A DNA stretch of 12,790 nt, from positions 1-12,790 of the forward strand of contig CAZMSQ010000053.1 of NCBI GenBank assembly GCA_964569025.1. The letters are read 5' to 3'. The notes beneath the pieces were generated by a model. It worked only from the letters and a program-made list of their open reading frames with translations, was not told the origin of the DNA and ran no database searches. Below, in pieces: positions 7,972-12,790 of the stretch (positions within the stretch are counted from its first letter, which is position 1; every line of letters starts with the position of its first letter). This DNA is from CAZMSQ01 sp964569025 (GTDB lineage: Bacteria; Bacteroidota; Bacteroidia; Chitinophagales; Saprospiraceae). The position numbers were made by a program, and so were the translations under genes.

Positions 7972-7978
7972 TCTAAAA
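7961..7978. promoter_or_regulatory. Candidate DtxR/MntR-family operator
   Basis: TTTTAGA and TCTAAAA form a perfect 7-bp inverted repeat around TTTG, giving an 18-bp AT-rich palindrome. Its size and TTTAG...CTAAA ends resemble operators bound by DtxR-family metalloregulators. It covers the predicted -7 element and lies just ahead of the transporter genes, whose own operon ends with a DtxR-type gene. Binding would block RNA polymerase. The regulator assignment is inference. Confidence 0.7.
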
Positions 7979-7988
7979 ATTTATTTCT

Positions 7989-8921
7989 GTGTATACAAAC
8001 CCTATTTTGCTTCTTGTTCTCGCCCTTGTGTCACTGACCTCCTGCACTAACCGGCCTGCGGCTGAGTCGGACCGGCCAAGGGTTGTGTGCACCACTGGTA
8101 TGATTGCTGACTTGGTCGCTCAGATTGGCGGCGAGGAGGTTGAGGTAGATGCCCTTATGGGCCCCGGAGTAGACCCTCACTTGTATAAGGCTACCAGCGG
8201 TGATTTGACCCGGCTGCGGGAGGCAGATCTCATCATCTACAATGGGCACCATTTGGAGGGAACGCTCAGTGAACTACTCGGCAAAATGGCCGCCAGGCAA
8301 CCGGTGGTTGCAGTGGCAGATGGGCTGCCGGTTGATGAGTTGCTCTATGCGGATGAACAATCGCAGATTATTGATCCACACATTTGGTTTGATGTGGGAT
8401 TGTGGGCGCGCACTGTCCCATTTGTGACGGAGGCACTTGTGCGATATTTTCCCGGGAATGAGGCACAGTTCCGAGAGCGGAGCAAGACGGTGTCTGATTC
8501 GCTCATGATGCTCGATGGATGGGTGAGGGGCGAGATGGCAACGGTACCGCCTGATGACCGGCTCATGATTACGGCCCATGATGCGTTCGGGTATTTTGGC
8601 CGCGCCTACGACGTAGAAGTGGCAGGTCTACAGGGGATTTCGACACTGTCGGAGTTTGGGGTCGGCGATTTGACCGCGATGGTCGATATGATTGTCAATC
8701 GGCGTATCCGCGCCGTCTTTGTTGAGCACTCTGTCTCACCACAGGCCCTCGAGGCTGTCGTCAGTGGCTGCGCTGCGAGGGGCCATGAGGTTGTCATCGG
8801 AGGGACCCTCTATTCAGATGCGCTGGGGGAGCCCGGCAGTGAGGCCGGCACGTATGCCGGTATGGTCAGGACCAATGTGCGCACGATAGTCGCAGCGCTC
8901 TATCCGAAGCCCGATGAATAA
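7989..8921 (+). CDS. TroA/YtgA-like metal-binding lipoprotein of an ABC transporter
   Basis: A 310-residue cluster A-I (TroA/ZnuA-type) solute-binding protein that captures Mn, Fe or Zn in the periplasm and delivers it to the permeases. A short signal peptide ends in the lipobox LTSC with lipidated C19. Predicted metal ligands are H64 (DPHLYKAT), H131 (DPHIWFD), H197 (AHDAFGYF) and D277 (LYSDALG). This three-His/one-Asp set and the surrounding wording, including GLQGISTLSE and GTYAGMV, match Treponema TroA better than the PsaA/MntC set. There is no His-rich loop of the ZnuA type. The start is GTG at 7989; a stop at 7974-7976 in frame allows no upstream ATG/GTG/TTG, and the GTG gives a correct signal peptide. 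First gene of the operon, directly behind the promoter-operator. The transported metal cannot be fixed from sequence, since TroA-type proteins bind Mn and Zn. Confidence 0.93.
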   Translation: MYTNPILLLVLALVSLTSCTNRPAAESDRPRVVCTTGMIADLVAQIGGEEVEVDALMGPGVDPHLYKATSGDLTRLREADLIIYNGHHLEGTLSELLGKMAARQPVVAVADGLPVDELLYADEQSQIIDPHIWFDVGLWARTVPFVTEALVRYFPGNEAQFRERSKTVSDSLMMLDGWVRGEMATVPPDDRLMITAHDAFGYFGRAYDVEVAGLQGISTLSEFGVGDLTAMVDMIVNRRIRAVFVEHSVSPQALEAVVSGCAARGHEVVIGGTLYSDALGEPGSEAGTYAGMVRTNVRTIVAALYPKPDE

Positions 8922-8970
8922 TAGACCTTTTGCCTGCGAGGCGTTCTTGTCGCAACAAAACAGATGTCAT

Positions 8971-8989
8971 GAAGGCTCGTGCAGCCTTC
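8971..8989 (+). other. Intercistronic stem-loop between binding-protein and ATPase genes
   Basis: GAAGGCT (8971-8977) pairs perfectly with AGCCTTC (8983-8989) across the five-base loop CGTGC. No T tract follows, so it is not an ordinary terminator. It could stabilise the upstream mRNA end, or partly attenuate, so that the binding protein is made in excess over the membrane complex, as is usual in binding-protein operons. Confidence 0.5.
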
Positions 8990-9024
8990 TGTCAGTACCT
9001 CTTGCAGCATCAATTGCAATATAT

Positions 9025-9831
9025 ATGAAGAATGATAATCATCAGGATATTTCTGTGGAGGTTCATAATCTAACCGTCACTTATGACAGCAAGCCCGTGC
9101 TGTGGGACATTGATTTTTCGCTCCCTGAGGGGCAGGTCATTGGCATCATTGGCCCGAACGGGGCTGGGAAGAGCACCTTGCTCAAGGCCATCATGGAATT
9201 GGTACCCGGCACCAGCGGGTATGTGCAGTTATTTGGACAATCGCTGAGTAAGGTGCGGAACCGCATCAGCTATGTGCCCCAGCGAGAATCGGTCGACTGG
9301 GATTTTCCGGCCACGGTCATGGATGTGGTGCTGATGGGGCGGTATCGGCCGGGCAGGCTTTTTCGGCGGCTGAGTGCAGAAGACCGGGAGGTGGCCAGAG
9401 AGGCCTTACGCCAGGTGGGGCTGTCCGAATACCACGACCGCCAAATTGGGCAGCTCTCCGGGGGTCAGCAGCAGCGTGTGTTTATTGCACGGGCATTGGC
9501 GAGGGGTGCTGACCTGTACCTCATGGATGAGCCATTTGCCGGCGTCGATGCTGCCTCGGAAGAGGCCATCCTGCAGCTGCTGATGACCATGAAGGCTGAG
9601 GGCAAAACGCTTATCATCGTACACCACGACCTCTACACTGCCCGCCAGTTTTTTGACTGGGTGGTGCTGCTCAATACGAGGCTCATCAAGGCCGGCCCGG
9701 TTGAAGAGGTGTTTACGGAAGACAATCTGAAGGCGACCTATGGCAGCCAATTGACGATTTTATCGCGTCTTGGGCACCTGATTGGAAGGGGGGCGTACCC
9801 CATACGGGAGCGGGGCTCCGAGCAATTGTAA
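9025..9831 (+). CDS. Metal ABC transporter ATP-binding protein (YtgB/TroB-like)
   Basis: A 268-residue cytoplasmic ATPase that powers the two permeases encoded downstream. Counting from ATG 9025: Walker A GPNGAGKST (43-51), Q-loop at Q86 in YVPQR followed by the family-typical ESVDWDFP, and ABC signature LSGGQ (144-148). Walker B is LYLMDE (164-169) and the switch histidine is H201 in VHHD. Q-loop wording ESVDWDFPATV and VLMGRY are typical of the manganese/zinc/iron branch. The frame is open back to ATG 8914, which overlaps the binding-protein stop. Those 37 extra residues have no ABC-domain character and run through the stem-loop, so ATG 9025 is chosen. Its stop overlaps the next start as TAATG. 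Confidence 0.93.
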   Translation: MKNDNHQDISVEVHNLTVTYDSKPVLWDIDFSLPEGQVIGIIGPNGAGKSTLLKAIMELVPGTSGYVQLFGQSLSKVRNRISYVPQRESVDWDFPATVMDVVLMGRYRPGRLFRRLSAEDREVAREALRQVGLSEYHDRQIGQLSGGQQQRVFIARALARGADLYLMDEPFAGVDAASEEAILQLLMTMKAEGKTLIIVHHDLYTARQFFDWVVLLNTRLIKAGPVEEVFTEDNLKATYGSQLTILSRLGHLIGRGAYPIRERGSEQL

Positions 9832-11153
9832 TGAAGCATATGGGGTCTTTCATCACATGGCTGTTTCCTTCTGACCCGATTGCCCTGACGGTTTTGCCCG
9901 GGGTTATCATTCTGAGCGCAGTGTCTGCGATGGTGGGCTGTTTTACCCTGTTGCGCAAGCGGGCCCTTGCCGGAGATGCCATTGCCCATGCTGTCCTGCC
10001 GGGCATTTGCATTGCTTTCTTGCTGACCTCTGAGAAATCTGCCATCTGGTTCATGGGCGGAGCTATCGGCACCGGATGGCTCAGTCTCTGGACCATAGAA
10101 CTCATCACCACCCACACCCGGCTCAAGGCAGATACTGCCACCGCACTTGTGCTGAGCACCTTTTTCGGGCTGGGCATTGTGCTGCTCACGCTCATCCAGC
10201 ACTCGGGCATGGGTGCTCAGAGCGGGTTGGACCGCTTTCTCTTTGGGCGGGCAGCGGCAATGACCGGAGGCGATGTGGAGTTCATCATCTGGGTGGGCGC
10301 GCTGATTACCATTACCATCACCTTGCTGTTCAACCGCTTCTCTCTGCTTTCTTTCGACCCTGCGTTTGCCCAATCCATCGGCCTGCCGCTCCGCGCTTTG
10401 TCGTTTGTATTGTCACTTCTGACTGTCACGGTGGTTGCCATAGGCATCCAGGCTGTGGGGGTCGTCCTCATGGCCGCTCTTCTGGTCACCCCTGCTGCTG
10501 CAGCCCGCGTATGGACAAATCGGCTGCCGGTGATGGCGCTGGTTGCAGGTGCGATTGGCGCGCTTGCGGGGTGGCTGGGCACAGGTATTTCCATCGGTCT
10601 GCGCGGCATGCCCACTGGGCCATGGATTGTCATCATGGCTTCACTGCTGGCGGGCATGTCTTTTATTGCTGCTCCCCGCAACGGCCTTTTTGCCCGATGG
10701 CTACGCTCAAGGCATTTCCGCAAGAAGGTTGACCGAGAAAACCTGCTCAAGGCCTTTTATGCGTTACATACTGACCCTCATGACTTTGTTCGTGAGGGCC
10801 AGCTTGAGGGTGTCAGGCAGGTGCCTGAGGGATCACTGCGTCCGGCTTTGCGCCGCCTTCGTCGGCGCTCGCTGGCCGAATCTGATGGTGGGGGCCGGTG
10901 GCGCCTCACCGAAGAGGGTAGGGCGCTGAGCACCCGAGTAGTGCGTCTTCACAGGCTGTGGGAGCTCTACCTCAATCGCCGGCTGGGCTTGCCCCCGGAC
11001 CATGTGCACCACAGTGCTGATGCCATCGAACACATCATCACCCCTGAGCTGGAGAAGTTGCTGAGCAGCGATCTGGGCCATCCGGGCAGCGATCCACACG
11101 ATCAGCCCATTCCCGGCCCCTCCTCTTCCGGACTGACAACACCACCATCATGA
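9831..11153 (+). CDS. Metal ABC permease fused to a DtxR-like repressor domain (YtgCR-like)
   Basis: A 440-residue fusion. Residues 1-285 are an ABC-3 family permease of the ZnuB/TroC type, with many hydrophobic helices, the RALAGDAIAHAVLPG loop (45-58), FDPAFAQSIGLP (175-186) and GVVLMAALLVTPAAAA (210-225). A basic linker (283-300, RWLRSRHFRKK) leads to a cytoplasmic DtxR-like part, 301-428. This has a winged helix-turn-helix (about 303-365, Arg-rich recognition helix near 335-347) and a dimerisation/metal domain. Alignment by eye to DtxR gives H374, E378 and H393 for the ancillary site; N304, D397, E400 and H401 fall at the primary-site positions M10, C102, E105 and H106. The SH3-like third domain is absent. 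Length and layout closely match Chlamydia YtgCR, whose C-terminal part acts as the repressor YtgR after cleavage. Cleavage here is unproven. Its stop overlaps the next start by ATGA. Confidence 0.9.
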   Translation: MKHMGSFITWLFPSDPIALTVLPGVIILSAVSAMVGCFTLLRKRALAGDAIAHAVLPGICIAFLLTSEKSAIWFMGGAIGTGWLSLWTIELITTHTRLKADTATALVLSTFFGLGIVLLTLIQHSGMGAQSGLDRFLFGRAAAMTGGDVEFIIWVGALITITITLLFNRFSLLSFDPAFAQSIGLPLRALSFVLSLLTVTVVAIGIQAVGVVLMAALLVTPAAAARVWTNRLPVMALVAGAIGALAGWLGTGISIGLRGMPTGPWIVIMASLLAGMSFIAAPRNGLFARWLRSRHFRKKVDRENLLKAFYALHTDPHDFVREGQLEGVRQVPEGSLRPALRRLRRRSLAESDGGGRWRLTEEGRALSTRVVRLHRLWELYLNRRLGLPPDHVHHSADAIEHIITPELEKLLSSDLGHPGSDPHDQPIPGPSSSGLTTPPS

Positions 11154-12028
11154 CAGATGCCTTCTGGATAATCCTGACCGGAACCCTCATTGCCGCCGGC
11201 GGCGGCTTGCTGGGTACCTTTCTGCTCTTGCGCCGCATGGCCATGGTCGGAGATGCCATTGCCCATGCTGTGCTGCCAGGTATTGTGATTGCCTTTTTGG
11301 TGGCGGGCAGCCGGGAAAGCGTGGTCATTGTACCTGCCGCCGCTGCCACCGGGGTCCTGACCACCCTGCTCATCGAATGGCTGCACACGCGGCTCAGGGT
11401 CCAGAGTGATGCCTCAACAGGTATCGTCTTTACCGGATTGTTTGCCCTTGGGGTGGTGCTCATTTCTGTCTTCGCTGATTCGGTTGATCTCGATCAGGAC
11501 TGTGTTCTGTACGGCGAAATTGCTTTTGTCCCCCTGGATATGGTTACCCTGGGCGGGCGCTGGGAGATGCCCCGGTCACCATTGGTGATCGGATTGCTGC
11601 TGGTGCCAATTGTCGCCATTGTACTTCGGGGCTTCAAGGGCTTTCAAGTGACCTCCTTTGACCCGGCCTTTGCAAGTGCGGCGGGTATTCGGTCAGGATT
11701 GTGGCATTATGCCCTGATGGCAATGGTGTCTGTCATGACTGTCGCTGCCTTTGAGGCCGTCGGGGCAGTGCTGGTGGTGGCATTTCTGGTGGTGCCGGCT
11801 GCTACTGCTGTGCTGCTGTCGCAACGCCTGAAATACATCCTCTTGCTCAGCGTCATCATCGGCTTTGCAGCAAGCGCCGGTGGCTACGCCCTGGCTGTGT
11901 CTTTCGATGTCTCGGTGGCCGGCTCAATGGCGGTGGCCTCTGGCATTCTCTTTTTTCTCACGCTGCTCGTCTTGTCGGTGCGCCGCAGGTCTAAAAAGCC
12001 TCTATTGTTCAACTCCCGAATCGGATAA
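11150..12028 (+). CDS. Second metal ABC transporter permease (YtgD/TroD-like)
   Basis: A 292-residue integral membrane protein of the ABC-3 family. It should pair with the fused permease as a heterodimeric channel in the inner membrane. Markers are LLLRRMAMVGDAIAHAVLPG (26-45), the DLDQDCVLYGEIAFVPLD segment (113-130) that characterises the TroD/MntD branch, FDPAFASAAGI, and AVLVVAFLVVPAATAVLL. Hydrophobic helices run to about residue 278, followed by a short basic tail. Unlike the preceding permease it carries no regulatory extension. It is translationally coupled to that gene by an ATGA overlap. Both permeases have the same GDAIAHAVLPG cytoplasmic loop, consistent with an old duplication. 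Confidence 0.93.
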   Translation: MTDAFWIILTGTLIAAGGGLLGTFLLLRRMAMVGDAIAHAVLPGIVIAFLVAGSRESVVIVPAAAATGVLTTLLIEWLHTRLRVQSDASTGIVFTGLFALGVVLISVFADSVDLDQDCVLYGEIAFVPLDMVTLGGRWEMPRSPLVIGLLLVPIVAIVLRGFKGFQVTSFDPAFASAAGIRSGLWHYALMAMVSVMTVAAFEAVGAVLVVAFLVVPAATAVLLSQRLKYILLLSVIIGFAASAGGYALAVSFDVSVAGSMAVASGILFFLTLLVLSVRRRSKKPLLFNSRIG

Positions 12029-12044
12029 CTCATTCTCCACTTTA

Positions 12045-12060
12045 AGCGCCTGAGGGCGCT
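12045..12060 (+). other. Stem-loop between permease and dtxR-type genes
   Basis: AGCGCC (12045-12050) pairs with GGCGCT (12055-12060) around a TGAG loop, in the 48-base gap before the regulator gene. No T run follows, so termination is not predicted; it may act on mRNA processing or read-through. Confidence 0.4.
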
Positions 12061-12076
12061 GCAAACATCTGCGCCT

Positions 12077-12754
12077 ATGTACTCCACCATCGAGGAAAAT
12101 TATCTCAAAGCCATTCTCATGCTCAGCCGGGATACCGAAGACCCCATCAGCACCTCGTCGATTGCACGGGAGCTGGATGTCAACGCAGCTTCGGTGACCG
12201 ACATGATTCAGAAGCGACTGCTGCGCAAGGGGCTCGTTGATTACCAAGCCTACAAGGGGGTGCGCCTGACCGAGAAGGGCTCACGGGTGGCAGTCACTGT
12301 GGTGCGCCGCCACCGCATTTGGGAGGTGTTTTTGGTCGAAAAGCTGCACTACGACTGGGAGGAGGTGCACGACATTGCCGAGCAGCTGGAGCACGTGCAA
12401 AGCACGGACCTCATCGACCGTCTCGACGATTTCCTGGGCCACCCGGTTGTCGATCCGCATGGCGGACCCATCCCTGGCAAGGATGGCCAGATGCGGGTGC
12501 CCCCGCGGGCCCTGCTGAGCAGCATGCAGCCCGGCATGAAAGCCCGCATCCTGGGCGTGCGCGACGATACCCGCGAGCTGCTCTCCTTTCTGAGCGCCAA
12601 TGACCTGCTGCCCGGTACAGACATCGAGGTGCTCGAGGTGTTTTCATTTGACCAGTCAGTCCGCCTCGGTACACAGCACGGAGAAAAAACCGTATCCAGA
12701 CAGGTGACCGATCAGGTGTATGTGGGGGTGTTGGAGAATGGGGAGGGGTGCTGA
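12077..12754 (+). CDS. DtxR/MntR-family metal-dependent transcriptional regulator
   Basis: A 225-residue cytoplasmic repressor expected to bind DNA when loaded with Mn or Fe. Residues 4-70 are the winged helix-turn-helix (SSIARELDVNAASVTDMIQK recognition region). Residues 71-135 are the dimerisation/metal domain, and 143-222 form the SH3-like FeoA-type domain seen in DtxR, so all three domains are present. Its numbering coincides with DtxR at the metal sites: H79, E83 and H98 (ancillary), E102, E105 and H106 (primary). Glutamate at 102 instead of DtxR cysteine is the MntR-like state, which favours manganese; position 8 (DtxR M10, MntR D8) is Asn. It follows the permease gene by 48 bases with no promoter recognised, so it is probably the last operon gene and under its own control through the palindrome at 7961-7978. 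Start ATG 12077 fits the family start TIEENYLKAI. Confidence 0.94.
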   Translation: MYSTIEENYLKAILMLSRDTEDPISTSSIARELDVNAASVTDMIQKRLLRKGLVDYQAYKGVRLTEKGSRVAVTVVRRHRIWEVFLVEKLHYDWEEVHDIAEQLEHVQSTDLIDRLDDFLGHPVVDPHGGPIPGKDGQMRVPPRALLSSMQPGMKARILGVRDDTRELLSFLSANDLLPGTDIEVLEVFSFDQSVRLGTQHGEKTVSRQVTDQVYVGVLENGEGC

Positions 12755-12790
12755 AGCGAGAATTGGGATTGGGGTGGTTTGAGAATGGGG

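Larger units (their letters stand above)
7773..7988. promoter_or_regulatory. Divergent regulatory region between the protease and metal-transport operon
   Basis: These 216 bases separate divergent genes. The right third is AT-rich and contains the promoter and palindromic operator of the metal operon. The left two thirds (7773-7930) show no clear TAnnTTTG element on the minus strand for the protease gene and no other recognised signal. Confidence 0.6.

Noticed and set aside
9738..10750. Long minus-strand open frames opposite the permease genes.
   Set aside because: They lie wholly opposite strongly supported transporter genes, and their composition is what high-GC antisense frames give.
7989..12754. 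Possibility that the transporter is a ZnuABC zinc system under Zur.
   Set aside because: The binding protein lacks the His-rich loop, the operon encodes DtxR-type rather than Fur-type regulators, and the palindrome does not look like a Zur box. Zinc as a substrate still cannot be excluded.
12724..12790. G-tract cluster at the end of the DtxR-type gene, with GAGAATGGGG at 12734-12743 and 12781-12790.
   Set aside because: Spacing between tracts is too irregular for a canonical G-quadruplex and the window ends here, so no claim can be made.
1..12790. CRISPR arrays, tRNA/rRNA genes, insertion sequences or phage genes.
   Set aside because: No regular repeat-spacer pattern, no cloverleaf or rRNA-like stretch, and no transposase or integrase motif was recognised by reading both strands.

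Overview
The window looks like a chromosomal segment of a member of the Bacteroidota. DusB has the family's Bacteroidota-style wording, several putative promoters match the phylum's TAnnTTTG -7 element, start codons mostly lack Shine-Dalgarno sequences, and one gene is a TPR/transmembrane/AraC fusion typical of the phylum. Most of the window is visibly GC-rich, except for one AT-rich gene. The lineage within the phylum cannot be fixed from this sequence.

Left part (1-3879): the 3' end of a tRNA-dihydrouridine synthase (dusB family) runs rightward off the left edge. Facing it is a leftward cluster, read from right to left: a small DUF6438-type lipoprotein, a CCA-adding/poly(A) polymerase-family nucleotidyltransferase with an HD domain, and a family 2 glycosyltransferase. 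The last two share an ATGA overlap.

Middle (3909-7772): an AT-rich gene encodes a membrane-spanning TPR/AraC regulator. It is bracketed by two nearly identical copies (21-22 bp) of a direct repeat and may be an inserted module. Next is a leftward gene for an S41 C-terminal processing protease with a plausible terminator.

Right part (7941-12754): this is the most interesting region, a rightward five-gene metal-ion ABC transporter operon. Its order is a TroA/YtgA-like binding lipoprotein, the ATPase, a permease with a DtxR-like repressor domain fused to its C-terminus, a second permease, and a separate full-length DtxR/MntR-type regulator. The first four genes have the order and domain plan of chlamydial ytgA-ytgB-ytgCR-ytgD, in which the permease-repressor fusion yields the repressor YtgR. 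A perfect 7-bp inverted repeat, TTTTAGA-TTTG-TCTAAAA, overlaps the predicted -7 promoter element just upstream of the operon and is a strong candidate operator. A simple reading is that metal-loaded DtxR-type protein (the free one, the fused domain, or both) blocks this promoter when manganese, iron or zinc is sufficient. Having both a membrane-tethered and a free sensor in one operon is the main point to test.
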